A stretch of 64,000 nt of DNA. Origin: an uncultured Microbacterium sp. (GTDB lineage: Bacteria > Actinomycetota > Actinomycetes > Actinomycetales > Microbacteriaceae). A model generated the notes under the pieces. The model was not told the DNA's origin. It was given only the letters and a program-made list of their open reading frames with translations, and did no database searches. Numbering within the stretch: position 1 is the first letter of the stretch; every line of letters starts with the position of its first letter. The stretch lies in the NCBI RefSeq assembly GCF_945952435.1, contig NZ_CAMFHZ010000006.1:19183-83182 (forward strand), given 5' to 3'. Of the stretch, positions 10,594 to 19,627 are shown one piece after another. The position numbers were made by a program, and so were the translations under genes.

Positions 10594-11820
10594 TCAGATC
10601 GCCGCGACGGCGCGCGTGCGCGCCAGACCCACGGCATGCATGACCGCACCCGCGATCGGGGCTGCCACGAGTGCGACGAGGATCCGGACGCTCGGCTCAC
10701 CGGGAGTACTCAGCGCCGCCACGGTGACCATCGCGCTGAGCACCCAGCCGGCCACATACCAGCGGTGCCGCCCCGCCGCGAGCAAGGCGGGCCCGGTGAT
10801 ACAGAGAACGCCCGTGAGACCGGCACTCGCCACGATCGCAGAGAAGACACCGCCGGGAAGTGCCTCGAAACGCGGATAGAACGCGTTCAGCAGAAGGGGG
10901 CCGAGCCACCACGCCAGCGCCCCAAGGACGGCGATGAGAGCGAGAAGAGCTCCGACCCAGCGCAGCACGACGGCCACGTGATTCCTGCTGTCCCGGAACT
11001 GTACGAGCAGATAGCCCTGGAGGGCGATGAGAGGGACGACCAGGGGTGCTCGAGTGAGGGAGATCACGAGGATCAGCGAGGCGAGCCAGCCCTCGCTGGC
11101 GTCCGGAGCGAACGCGCGGAGAAGAAGCGGCAGACCGCTGATCAGCGCCCCCGTGGCCAGCGACGCCACCAAGGTTGCCGAAGTGTTCCGGAAGAGCTGG
11201 CCTCGGCCAACATCCAGGCTGAGGTGAGCGGCGACATCCCGTCCCCGCCACGCCCAGATCACGATGACGGCGATCAGGAACGGAACGGCGATCGCCCAGC
11301 CCATCAGCACCGGGCTCGCGCCGAGCAGCAGGGCGACCCCGATCGTCCCCGCCCGTAGAAGCGAGTCGGCGATGGTCATCCCGCCCACACCCCGCCAGTC
11401 GCGCACTCCGTAGAGCGCGCCGCTCACCGCGGCGACGAGGCAGTATCCGAACGTGGCGACGGCGAGAGCGAGGACAAGAGCAACGGCGTCCGTGGAGAAG
11501 ATACGAGGCCCGAGGATGAGGAACACGACGAGAACGATTGCCGCGGCGATGACGGCGACGACAGCGGTGAACGATCTCCATGTGCGGTATCCATCACCGG
11601 TCGAACCGGAGTGCGACGCGCGAGTGAGTTCCTGCTGCACCCCGGCCAAGCAGGAGACGACGAGGTAGGTCGCCGACCAGAAGGTCGTGAAGGTGAGATA
11701 CGACGATCTCGTCAGCAGCGGCGGCACCAGCGCCTGGATCGCGTATCCGATTCCACCCGCCAGCACAGTAGCCAGCAGGATCGTCCGCAGCCCCTGGCCT
11801 GAGCGTGACCGCTCAGTCAT
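10594..11820 (-). CDS. Polysaccharide flippase-like multi-pass membrane protein (Wzx/MOP-type)
   Basis: 408 residues, hydrophobic almost throughout, with about 12 helices. It starts near MTERSRSGQGLRTILLATVL and its first helices (GIGYAIQALVPPLLTRSSY) resemble the MOP-superfamily oligosaccharide flippases, with charged loops FRDSRNHVAVVLRW late in the chain. The ATG at 11820 overlaps the end of the DUF2304 gene by eight bases. It is third in a tight GT2-DUF2304-flippase operon, an arrangement that suggests a polyprenyl-phosphate sugar is made and then flipped or used outside. Substrate unknown; sequence conservation in this family is low. Confidence 0.7.
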   Translation of the reverse strand: MTERSRSGQGLRTILLATVLAGGIGYAIQALVPPLLTRSSYLTFTTFWSATYLVVSCLAGVQQELTRASHSGSTGDGYRTWRSFTAVVAVIAAAIVLVVFLILGPRIFSTDAVALVLALAVATFGYCLVAAVSGALYGVRDWRGVGGMTIADSLLRAGTIGVALLLGASPVLMGWAIAVPFLIAVIVIWAWRGRDVAAHLSLDVGRGQLFRNTSATLVASLATGALISGLPLLLRAFAPDASEGWLASLILVISLTRAPLVVPLIALQGYLLVQFRDSRNHVAVVLRWVGALLALIAVLGALAWWLGPLLLNAFYPRFEALPGGVFSAIVASAGLTGVLCITGPALLAAGRHRWYVAGWVLSAMVTVAALSTPGEPSVRILVALVAAPIAGAVMHAVGLARTRAVAAI

Positions 11821-12211
11821 GACGAGGCGGCTCGCCATCCCGCGAGGGGCACCCGGATTCGAGACTCCGGACGCGGCGCGCAAGGCCGTCGTAATCCGCG
11901 CGCAGGATCGCGAGCTCCTCCGCCGCGCGACGAATCTCGTCCTCGGCCTGCGAGAGCTCCCAGGAGAGATGCAGGGCGACGCCCAGCAGCAGCAGGATTG
12001 CCATCGCGAAGAGGAGGTTCGCGGGCAGAGCGACGCCGAACGCGGCGGTCAGCCCCGAGAGCAGGCCGGGGAACAGCCCGAGGATCAGGATCCCGATGCC
12101 GATGATGATCCACAGCGCAGCGTACTTCTCGCGCAGCCGCCGGGTGAGCAGAAGCGCGGTGACCACGGCGAGCATCACGACGGCGAGGGCGACGCCGGTG
12201 AGGGCGATCAT
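11813..12211 (-). CDS. DUF2304 small membrane protein, partner of GT2
   Basis: 132 residues: three hydrophobic segments (MIALTGVALAVVMLAVVTAL; AALWIIIGIGILILGLFPG; ANLLFAMAILLLLGVALHL) and a charged C-terminal coiled-coil of about 40 residues. RRLREKYAALWIIIG is the diagnostic DUF2304 stretch. Such proteins are almost always encoded next to a dolichyl-phosphate-mannose-synthase-like GT2 and probably anchor it; here its ATG overlaps the GT2 stop by four bases. The flippase start overlaps its 3' end. Molecular function has not been shown for the family, to my knowledge. Confidence 0.85.
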   Translation of the reverse strand: MIALTGVALAVVMLAVVTALLLTRRLREKYAALWIIIGIGILILGLFPGLLSGLTAAFGVALPANLLFAMAILLLLGVALHLSWELSQAEDEIRRAAEELAILRADYDGLARRVRSLESGCPSRDGEPPRHD

Positions 12212-12945
12212 GCGCTCTCCTCCGTGCGGCGAGGGGTGCGGGGGCGCCGGAGCAGCGCCAGTCCCAACGCGAGCACCGAGCGCGCGAGATAGACGGTCGA
12301 TCCGAATGCCCCCTGGCTCGGGGTGCCATGCGCACGGGGCCTCATCGCGACGGGGACCTGGGTCACACGCAATCCTGCGTGGCAGGCGACGACCAGCGAG
12401 TCGAGGGTGTCGCCGAGATACTCCGCCGGGTAGTACTTGACGTACTGGTCGATGGCTCGGGCGTTCGCGGCACGGAAGCCGCTCGTCACATCGGTGAGCG
12501 TGGTGCGGGCCACCCGCGAAACGATCGCAGCGAGGACCACCATGGCCCAGCGACGCGGCCCGCGCACCTTGTAGTCTCCGACGTCGCTGAACCGGGCACC
12601 GATCGAGATGTCCGCGTTCTCGAGCCCCGCGACCACGCGCTCGATGTCCGCAGGGTTGTGCTGACCATCGGCGTCGACCTGGATCACCCTGCGGTAGCCA
12701 TTGCGCTGCGCGTAGGTGAAGCCCGTGCGCATCGCACCGCCCACCCCGAGATTGAAGGGCAGGGTCAGGACAGTGGCTCCGGCTTCACGAGCGACCTGCG
12801 AGGTCGCATCGACCGAGCCGTCGTCGACCACGGCGACATGGAAGTCTTTTCCGGCAGTGAGAATCTCGCGCACGGTGTTGCCGACGTTGCGCTCTTCGTT
12901 CCAGGCCGGCACGATCACCAGCACGGTGTCGGCAGTCTGCGTCAT
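12208..12945 (-). CDS. Glycosyltransferase family 2, polyprenyl-phosphate sugar synthase-like (DPM1-type)
   Basis: 245 residues. VLVIVPAWNEERNVG, VVDDGSVDATSQV and the metal/nucleotide site VDADGQHNPADI identify the DPM1-like branch of GT2, which transfers one sugar to polyprenyl phosphate. There is no C-terminal membrane domain; the DUF2304 protein encoded next (four-base overlap) probably supplies it. The ATG at 12945 lies nine bases after a TAGACT box, so the message has an almost absent leader. The product could feed a membrane-external glycosyltransferase. Confidence 0.9.
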   Translation of the reverse strand: MTQTADTVLVIVPAWNEERNVGNTVREILTAGKDFHVAVVDDGSVDATSQVAREAGATVLTLPFNLGVGGAMRTGFTYAQRNGYRRVIQVDADGQHNPADIERVVAGLENADISIGARFSDVGDYKVRGPRRWAMVVLAAIVSRVARTTLTDVTSGFRAANARAIDQYVKYYPAEYLGDTLDSLVVACHAGLRVTQVPVAMRPRAHGTPSQGAFGSTVYLARSVLALGLALLRRPRTPRRTEESA

Positions 12946-12954
12946 AATGCCCTC

Positions 12955-12960
12955 AGTCTA
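12955..12960 (-). promoter_or_regulatory. -10 box (TAGACT) of the GT2-DUF2304-flippase operon
   Basis: TAGACT on the minus strand, nine bases before the ATG at 12945; the transcript would have a leader of about two to three bases. Confidence 0.55.
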
Positions 12961-13012
12961 TCTGCGCGTCGGTCCCCGACCGGACGAGGCGATTCCGCAA
13001 CGGCGACGACGT

Positions 13013-14851
13013 CTAGGCCTCCCGAGGCGCGAACAGCGACGACCAGGTCTCGGCGTCGGAGAGCGCGGAGGCCTGCGCGCGGTATTCGCGCGCGAGCGCC
13101 GGCCACCGCCACCACAGAACGACGGCCGACCGCATCGCGCCGAGAAGATGATGGAGCGCGCGCCGACGATCGCGCTGAAGGAGGAAACCGCTCCCACTCG
13201 CCGCCGCATGAAGAAAGGTCCTATCGGTCAGCCCGAGAGACCACCACTTGCCGTCCTCGCGGCGCAGGCCCGTCACTGCAGACGGCGAAACGGAGCGCAC
13301 AGGACGGAACTGGTGCGCGACCACCCTGATCAGGCGTCCGATAGTGGCCGCCGAGCCGCGAGGAGCGACGGGGCGCACCGCGCGCACATCCACGGACAGG
13401 TCTGTCGCAGCGATCTGTGTCTGCTCCTCTTCCGCGAGCACGGTGCGGACGACGCCGGGCGTGGAGCGGAACTTCGCGATGAGATGATCGGGCCCCTCGA
13501 GGACGTCGCGAACAGCGCGGCGACGGACCGCCGCGGATCCGTATTGCGCGCAGAGCACGTGATTGACGTCCAACGCCACGATGTCGCGCAGCAGTGCCCC
13601 TCCCCGTCGGTACGGTGAGTGGATCAGAGCGGCGACAAGCCGATTGTGGAGCTGGTAATAGGCCTGCCAGTCGAGCCCGTCGTCCTTGACGGTCCACGGC
13701 ACGTGCCACAGGGCGGCGCCGGGGAGCGTCAGCGTAGGGTGTCCGCTCCGTGCAGCCCGCAGTGCGTACTCGGCGTCGTCCCACTTGATGAACAGCGGCA
13801 AAGACGCTCCGAGGGCACGCACGACGGACAGGGGAATCAGACACATCCACCACCCGTTGAAGTCGACATGACTCGGCTCGCTCAGGACCGGTGCCCGGTC
13901 TGGACGCGCCTCGGAGACATCGAGCCCCGCGAGCGCGGGGCTCACAGGCTCCCACCAGAATCTCCGGCGTTCCACACGCTCACCCCAGGAGTGCACACGC
14001 GTGGGCTCGGTCAAGCGCAGCATGTGCGCGCCGATCAAGGGCTCATCCTGGGCGTACTCCGCCCGCGTGAGCATCCGCGACAGCGACTCGGGCTCGAGGA
14101 CGACGTCGTCGTCCAGGATGAGGACATGACTGGCCTCCGTGGACAGCGCCTTCAGCATCCCGCGACTGAAGCCCCCCGAGCCGCCGAGGTTGTCCTGCTC
14201 GATGACCACCAGCCGATCCCCCCAAGGCGCCGCGGCCGCCGCGAAGTCGGGATGGGCATGGATCCGATGGTTCCCTTGATCGGCGACGACGACCTGCAGG
14301 ATCCGCTCCTGCACGACAGTCTCGTCGGCCAGGCGCGCGATCAGGGCGACACAGTCGTCCGCTCGGTTGAAGGTCGTGATCGCAATCGACGCCATCGCGG
14401 GCTCTCGTGCCGGAGCCGGTGCAGCCCACGTCATCTCGCTGATCGTCGCCGTTCGCTCCGCGTCCACGACGAACCAGAGCCACCCTGCCGAGCGGTCGTC
14501 GAGCAGCACCGTCGTGGTGAACCCGCCGACGGCGATGGAATCGGCGATCTCGTGCACGGACCCGGCCGCATCGGTTCCAAGAACGCGGATCCGGACGGAT
14601 CCGTCGACCGTACCCGCGAGGCGCAGCCGGTCGATCCCCGATCCCTGCCAGGCCACCCTCGGAACAGCGCCGAAGTACGTGGCGAACGACGCATGCGTTC
14701 CCGCCTCGAGCCTCAGCGCGGTCCGCGAGAGGATCTCGCCCGCGCCCTGGAGCGCGACGTAGAGCTCCTGCGTCCCCGGCGGCACGTGCGCGTCGGGAAG
14801 GACAACTCTTTGGACGACCCGCCACTCACCGCTGTCCCCGGAGCTCGTCAA
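13013..14851 (-). CDS. GlfT2-like galactofuranosyltransferase
   Basis: 612 residues, close to mycobacterial GlfT2 (about 637). It has the same plan: an N-terminal beta-sandwich of about 150 residues, then a GT-A domain from about 154 with ITTFNRADDCV, NLGGSGGFSRG (221-231), the D-D-D metal site LILDDDVVLEP (D247-D249), FIKWDDAEYALRA (WDD at 357-359, a catalytic acid candidate) and ALWHVPW with His383, followed by a helical C-terminal region. GlfT2 builds alternating beta-1,5/1,6 galactofuranan from UDP-Galf, supplied by glf at 4901. The ATG overlaps the upstream GT2 stop by four bases. Linkage type is inferred. Confidence 0.88.
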   Translation of the reverse strand: MTSSGDSGEWRVVQRVVLPDAHVPPGTQELYVALQGAGEILSRTALRLEAGTHASFATYFGAVPRVAWQGSGIDRLRLAGTVDGSVRIRVLGTDAAGSVHEIADSIAVGGFTTTVLLDDRSAGWLWFVVDAERTATISEMTWAAPAPAREPAMASIAITTFNRADDCVALIARLADETVVQERILQVVVADQGNHRIHAHPDFAAAAAPWGDRLVVIEQDNLGGSGGFSRGMLKALSTEASHVLILDDDVVLEPESLSRMLTRAEYAQDEPLIGAHMLRLTEPTRVHSWGERVERRRFWWEPVSPALAGLDVSEARPDRAPVLSEPSHVDFNGWWMCLIPLSVVRALGASLPLFIKWDDAEYALRAARSGHPTLTLPGAALWHVPWTVKDDGLDWQAYYQLHNRLVAALIHSPYRRGGALLRDIVALDVNHVLCAQYGSAAVRRRAVRDVLEGPDHLIAKFRSTPGVVRTVLAEEEQTQIAATDLSVDVRAVRPVAPRGSAATIGRLIRVVAHQFRPVRSVSPSAVTGLRREDGKWWSLGLTDRTFLHAAASGSGFLLQRDRRRALHHLLGAMRSAVVLWWRWPALAREYRAQASALSDAETWSSLFAPREA

Positions 14852-15777
14852 CGCATCCGCCTTGCCTGGCGACGCCGTCGCAGGACGTCCACGAGCCGCT
14901 GACCGACCGTGCGCCGTTCATCGAGCTGCCGAGCCACCTCGTCCTGCACATAGCGGGCGAGGAAGAGAGGCAGGCCGTCGCCGTGCCCCGCGACGTAGGA
15001 ACGCAGGGCTTGATCCCTGACCATCCGGTCGTAGAAATCGTGGTCATCACCCAGGACGAACATGCTGTTCCCCAGCGCCCCGACCGCCGTGGGACGCTGC
15101 ATCCAGTACGCGCGCACCTTGTCGCCGAGGAATCCGATCGGATACCGCGCGGCGACCCTCAGATTGAACTCCCAGTCCTCGGCCGCATGGATATCCTCGC
15201 GGTAGTCCCCGACCTCGTCGTGCAGTCGTCGCCGATATAGATAGGCGATGGGCACGAACCTGTTCACCTGGAGGAGCTCCGCGTAGCTGATGCTACGAAG
15301 GGTGGGCCAGAACGGCACCCTCCCCGTCTCCTCGAATCCGTTCGTCGTCTCCCGCTCGTAGACGATCTCGGTACGGGCGACCACCCCGCCGTCGCCAGGA
15401 TGCGCATCGAGCCACGCCGCCGTCGCCTCCAAGAACCCGGGATCCCAGAGGTCGTCATCGTCATGCAGCACCACGTAGTCGGTCGTGACACCGTGAACAC
15501 CCGCGTTGGCCGCGGCGGAACGCCCGAGCCCGTTCGGGTGATGGATCGTGCTGATGCGGCCTCGCGCTCGGTCGTGGAACCGTTCGACGACCTCGTCGAC
15601 CGCGTCCGCGTCACCGCCATCGTTGACGACGACCGCGACCCACGAGTCGAACCGCTGAGCGAGGATGTCTTCGAGCGCGCGGGTGAGCATCGTCGGCCGA
15701 TCCTTGGTGCGCAGGACGATGCCGATTCGGGCCTCCGACGCGATCTGCGCGACCTCTTCCGAGGGTTTCGTGACCAC
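14848..15777 (-). CDS. Glycosyltransferase family 2
   Basis: 309 residues with GT-A motifs RIGIVLRTKDRPTMLTRALE, VVVNDGGDADAV and the D-D-D site VVLHDDDDLWDP. A conserved aromatic stretch (EDWEFNLRVA) marks the acceptor-site region. The GTG start at 15777 is preceded by AGGAGGGA at seven to eight bases and by a TAGCCT -10 box, giving a normal short leader. It is first in an operon with the GlfT2-like gene, so it may place a priming or capping sugar on the same chain. Donor unknown. Confidence 0.88.
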   Translation of the reverse strand: MVTKPSEEVAQIASEARIGIVLRTKDRPTMLTRALEDILAQRFDSWVAVVVNDGGDADAVDEVVERFHDRARGRISTIHHPNGLGRSAAANAGVHGVTTDYVVLHDDDDLWDPGFLEATAAWLDAHPGDGGVVARTEIVYERETTNGFEETGRVPFWPTLRSISYAELLQVNRFVPIAYLYRRRLHDEVGDYREDIHAAEDWEFNLRVAARYPIGFLGDKVRAYWMQRPTAVGALGNSMFVLGDDHDFYDRMVRDQALRSYVAGHGDGLPLFLARYVQDEVARQLDERRTVGQRLVDVLRRRRQARRMR

Positions 15778-15807
15778 GACGTGTCCCTCCTGCTCACCGA
15801 CCGTTCG

Positions 15808-15813
15808 AGGCTA
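15808..15813 (-). promoter_or_regulatory. -10 box (TAGCCT) for the GT2/GlfT2-like operon
   Basis: Minus-strand TAGCCT 31 bases before the GTG at 15777. The short leader contains AGGAGG. It lies 10 bases from the oppositely directed TAGAAT box, so the two promoters overlap in their upstream parts. Confidence 0.5.
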
Positions 15814-15822
15814 TCACCCACA

Positions 15823-15828
15823 TAGAAT
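15823..15828 (+). promoter_or_regulatory. Leaderless promoter -10 (TAGAAT) of the 714-residue gene
   Basis: TAGAAT, six bases (CTGAAC), then GTG at 15835. Good -10 match with the leaderless spacing. Confidence 0.65.
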
Positions 15829-15834
15829 CTGAAC

Positions 15835-17979
15835 GTGCTGAGCATGCTGAGGGCGCTGTGGCGCCGATCCCGGGCCCATCCGGTGGTCGGAGACGCGTTG
15901 CGCGCCGTCGACAGGATCTGGTGGGCGCACACGATCCGCCGCTCCGGAATCGTCGACGTCGACTTCGTCCGCGCCCAGTATCCCGCCCGGCGCATCGGTC
16001 TGCGCCGCGCGGTCCGGGCGTATGTCCGAGGCGGATTCCGATACGGCATGGCGGTCAATCCGCTGTTCCTCGAACAGTACGTCTCGGCGCAGCTTCCCGA
16101 CGCGGGACGTGTTCCCGCGCTCTACGCGTACCTCGTCGCCGACGCGTCCCGCATCGACACGACTCCGGCCTGGAACGCCGCGGAGTACGCCGCGACGCAC
16201 GCAGCCGCCGCGACCGCCAACGGCGGCCCGGTGGGGCACGCGTGGCGGAGCGCTCTCGGGGGTGCTCGACTGCGAATGCGCTCGGGACGCTCCCTGGACG
16301 CGGTCGATCTGCGCCGATCGGCCGGCGCGGTCGACATCGTTCCTCCGCGCCCAGCGGTTCCGGGGGACGCCGCGCTCCTCTCGGACGACCGTCGGGAGCC
16401 CTGCCTGATCGTGCTCCGCCTCGGACCTGACGATGCCGACGGTCGCAGCCTCGCTCAGCTCTGCTCACTTCTGGCCGAACCCGAGGCAGACACCCTGCGC
16501 GTGCTGCTCCATGCGCCCGAGAAGTCGAGCGGGGACCTCCTGGTCGCCGCCCGTCTGCTCGCTCTCTCCGACCCCCGGGTCGGCCTGGCCAGCTCGGTGC
16601 CCGGGGAGCCTGCCACCGGCGAGATTCTGATCGTGCGCGAGCCGGAGACCGATGTCGATGCGGACGCTCTGAGCGCGCTGCGCGTCGCGGCCCGCCACGG
16701 GCCCGTGGCGCCCTTGGTCCTCGCCGCGGACGGAACGATAGCGTCCGCGGGCTACGTCGTGCACGACGAAGCGGCTTTCGCGTTCTTGAAGGGTCTTCCC
16801 GCCGAGGACGCACGCATGTTCGGGGAGACATGCCCCTCGGCGATCCTGCACGCCCCGGTTCTCGCCCGACGGGTCGGCGACGACACCGCGCCGCGCGTCC
16901 TGCTGCACGCGACGGCGATCACGCGGGCGCCGAACCCCGAGGCCGTTTCCGCACCCGATCATCCGGACACGCCCGTCCCCCCGCTCGGGCGTGGCCTCGC
17001 CGTCGATCGTTGGTCCGTGAACGGACCCGTGCTCGGCCGCACACGGAGCACGTTCGCACTTCACGACGGCACGACGGTCCCCCGGCTGCGCTGGGCGATC
17101 AAGACGGCCGCCCCCGCAGGTCCTCGCGGCGAGAATTGGGGCGAAACGCACTTCGCGCGGGCGCTGGCGGCGGCGCTCGAAAGGCTCGGGCAGTTCGCCG
17201 CCGTCGACGCTCACCCCGCGACGCATCGGATCAGCTCCGCGCTCGACGATGTCTCGCTCGTCCTTCGGGGGCCCCGACGCATCGATCCGACCGCATCCGG
17301 TCTGCAGCTGCTGTGGATCATCAGCCACCCCGATGAGATCACCCTGGAGGAGATCGCGGGCTTCGATCGAGTCTTCGCCGCTTCCCGCTCCTGGGCAGCG
17401 TCTGCGACGGAGCGCTTCACACGCACGGTCGAGCCGTTGCTGCAATGCACAGACGCGATACGCTTCCATCCGACGGGCGCGGAAAGAGATCGCGACATCG
17501 TGTTCGTCGGCAACGCTCGCGGCCTCCACCGGCCTGCCGTCATCGCGCCGATCGCCGCGGGGCTGCCGCTGCGCGTCTACGGACCGGACTGGCGCGGCTA
17601 CATCCCGGCATCACACATCGCCGCCACTGGTATCGAGAACGACGCCCTCCCTCTGCGCTACGAGACGGCGGGCGCGGTGCTCAACGATCACTGGCCGGCG
17701 ATGCAGCGGCACGGGTTCATCTCCAACCGCCCCTACGACGTCCTCGCCGCCGGCGGCCGCGTGATCAGTGATGAGGTCGAAGGGATCAGCGCCGAGTTCG
17801 ACGGCGTGGTACCCACGTTCCGTACCGGCGCTGAGCTCGTCGATCTTCTCTCGAACGACCTGGACACGCTGTTCCCCTCCGCCGATGAACTCGCGAGGGT
17901 CAGCGCTCTGGTGCGCCACCGTGACTCTTTCGACGCCCGCGCGCGACTTCTGCTCGACCTCGCGGTCGCCGCTCGCTGA
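15835..17979 (+). CDS. Large glycosyltransferase-like protein with CgeB-type C-terminal domain
   Basis: 714 residues. The C-terminal part (from about 560) carries DIVFVGNARGLHRPAVI, LRVYGPDWRGYIP, LNDHWPAMQRHGFISNRPYD and VISDEVEGISAEF, the pattern of the CgeB/YkvP-type glycosyltransferase domain (Glyco_trans_1_2). A Rossmann-like middle region (about 400-560) includes WAIKTAAPAGPRGENWGETH. The first 350-400 residues are not recognisable to me and look like a separate globular region with an LVLAADGTIASAGYVVHD stretch. GTG at 15835 fits a leaderless promoter; ATG at 15844 is the alternative. It likely transfers a sugar or modifies the polymer; specificity unknown. Confidence 0.75.
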   Translation: MLSMLRALWRRSRAHPVVGDALRAVDRIWWAHTIRRSGIVDVDFVRAQYPARRIGLRRAVRAYVRGGFRYGMAVNPLFLEQYVSAQLPDAGRVPALYAYLVADASRIDTTPAWNAAEYAATHAAAATANGGPVGHAWRSALGGARLRMRSGRSLDAVDLRRSAGAVDIVPPRPAVPGDAALLSDDRREPCLIVLRLGPDDADGRSLAQLCSLLAEPEADTLRVLLHAPEKSSGDLLVAARLLALSDPRVGLASSVPGEPATGEILIVREPETDVDADALSALRVAARHGPVAPLVLAADGTIASAGYVVHDEAAFAFLKGLPAEDARMFGETCPSAILHAPVLARRVGDDTAPRVLLHATAITRAPNPEAVSAPDHPDTPVPPLGRGLAVDRWSVNGPVLGRTRSTFALHDGTTVPRLRWAIKTAAPAGPRGENWGETHFARALAAALERLGQFAAVDAHPATHRISSALDDVSLVLRGPRRIDPTASGLQLLWIISHPDEITLEEIAGFDRVFAASRSWAASATERFTRTVEPLLQCTDAIRFHPTGAERDRDIVFVGNARGLHRPAVIAPIAAGLPLRVYGPDWRGYIPASHIAATGIENDALPLRYETAGAVLNDHWPAMQRHGFISNRPYDVLAAGGRVISDEVEGISAEFDGVVPTFRTGAELVDLLSNDLDTLFPSADELARVSALVRHRDSFDARARLLLDLAVAAR

Positions 17980-18063
17980 CGTCCCTCCACGCGCGCTCGC
18001 GGATGGCGCCACCCGCGCCGCGACGGGCATCGCCGTGACGGAAGGCCCGCTCGGCCTCGGCAA

Positions 18064-18069
18064 TAGACT
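18064..18069 (+). promoter_or_regulatory. Leaderless promoter -10 (TAGACT) of the DUF2142 gene
   Basis: TAGACT, seven bases, ATG at 18077. This decides the start codon in favour of 18077 over upstream in-frame codons. Confidence 0.65.
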
Positions 18070-18076
18070 GGGAATC

Positions 18077-19618
18077 ATGCCTGCATCGATGGCCTCGCCT
18101 TCCTCACCGAACCCCGACGTGCGTTCGGAGGAGAGATCTGGACGCGCGTCCGCGCTCCGCGTCATGCTCGTCGCCGCGCTCGCGCTGCTGTCGCTGCTGG
18201 GCTGGGTCTTCGCTTCTCCCGTCGGGTCCAGCCCGGACGACAACTTCCATATGACGAGCATCTGGTGCGCCCAGGGTGAGCGAAGCGGGCTGTGCGAGAC
18301 CGGAGCGACGCCCGACCAGCGGGCCGTGCTCGCCGAGGTCGCCTGGACTTCGGCCTGCTACGCCACGCGGCCCAAGCACAGCGGGGAATGCGACACTCCC
18401 ATGCAGGGCATGGTGAACACGGCACATGGGAATTTCGCGGGACTCTATCCGCCCGTCTTCTACGCCACGATGAGCGTCTTCTCCGGCCCCGACGTGCAAA
18501 CGTCGGTGCTGTGGATGCGCGTCTTCAACAGCGTCCTCGCCGTGATGCTCATCACCTCGGTGTATCTCCTGGTCGACGTGCGATTGCGGAGAGCGATGCT
18601 GTGGAGTCTGTTACTCGCCGGAATCCCTACGGGCATCTTCCTCGTCGCCAGCGTCAACCCGAGCGGATGGGCCATCGTCTCGGCCGGAACGCTCTGGGTT
18701 TCGCTGGTCGGGTACTTCCGCGCGCCGACGCCGGCACGGAGCATCGCGCTCGGTGGTCTGGCTCTCGTGTCGTCCGTCATGGGGGCGGGGTCTCGCGGTG
18801 ATTCCGCGGTGTTCGTCGCGTTCGGCGCGCTGCTGGCCGCGGTCGTCGCATTCGAGCGGACCCGACTCTACCTGCTGCGATTGGCCCTGCCGCTCGTCGC
18901 GATGGCGATCGGAGCCGCGTTCTACCTGAGCTCGAATCAAGTCGGATCCGCCCTCGGCGGTGAGATGGCCGGCGATCGACCCCCGCACGTCAACATCGTG
19001 ACCGACTTGGTTCGCACCCTGCTGAACATCCCGAAGCTCTGGGTCGGCAACTTCGGTACGCAGGCACTGGGCTGGGGAGATGTCGCGCTGCCTGCCGTGG
19101 TCTGGTTCACGACCCTCGTGCTCTACGCCGGTGTGGCCTTCTGGGGTCTGTCGCATGCGCGAAAAGCCAGCACGAACGTCGCCATCATCCTGGCGGGCAT
19201 CGCACTGGTCATGGTGCCGAGTGTGATCATCGTGCAGAACGGAGTGGAGGTCGGAGTCCTCGTCCAGCCTCGCTACGTCCTTCCGCTGCAGATCCTGTTC
19301 CTCGCGATGATCCTGATGAGCAGCCGACGATCGAGCATGGCGATGACCGCGGTGCAGCGGTGGATCATCATCGTCGGCCTCTCCGGGGCGAACAGCATCG
19401 CGCTTTACAAGACCTTCCGGCGGTACCTCACCGGCACCGGCTACTCGGGCTTCGATCTCGACCGCGGCATCCAGTGGTGGTGGCGCGACATGGTCTTGTC
19501 GCCGAACACCTTCTGGATCGTCGGCACGCTGGCCTTCGCCGGGCTGGTGTACTTCGCGTCGACCGGATTGACGCGACACGCGCCCGCCACGGTCGCCCTC
19601 GTCGGGGCGCCCCGCTGA
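18077..19618 (+). CDS. DUF2142 multi-pass membrane protein
   Basis: 513 residues with about eleven helices. A first extracytoplasmic loop follows helix 1 (FASPVGSSPDDNFHMTSIWCA), which is the hallmark of DUF2142: an E/D-D-x-x-H motif after the first helix, as in GT-C type glycosyltransferases. It also has four cysteines in that loop region (CAQGERSGLC, CYATRPKHSGEC), possibly two disulfides. GT-C enzymes use polyprenyl-phosphate sugars outside the membrane, which would match the DPM1-like gene at 12208. That function is inference, as the family is uncharacterised. It converges with the SGNH gene with only nine bases between. Confidence 0.8.
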   Translation: MPASMASPSSPNPDVRSEERSGRASALRVMLVAALALLSLLGWVFASPVGSSPDDNFHMTSIWCAQGERSGLCETGATPDQRAVLAEVAWTSACYATRPKHSGECDTPMQGMVNTAHGNFAGLYPPVFYATMSVFSGPDVQTSVLWMRVFNSVLAVMLITSVYLLVDVRLRRAMLWSLLLAGIPTGIFLVASVNPSGWAIVSAGTLWVSLVGYFRAPTPARSIALGGLALVSSVMGAGSRGDSAVFVAFGALLAAVVAFERTRLYLLRLALPLVAMAIGAAFYLSSNQVGSALGGEMAGDRPPHVNIVTDLVRTLLNIPKLWVGNFGTQALGWGDVALPAVVWFTTLVLYAGVAFWGLSHARKASTNVAIILAGIALVMVPSVIIVQNGVEVGVLVQPRYVLPLQILFLAMILMSSRRSSMAMTAVQRWIIIVGLSGANSIALYKTFRRYLTGTGYSGFDLDRGIQWWWRDMVLSPNTFWIVGTLAFAGLVYFASTGLTRHAPATVALVGAPR

Positions 19619-19627
19619 TCGAGCTCT

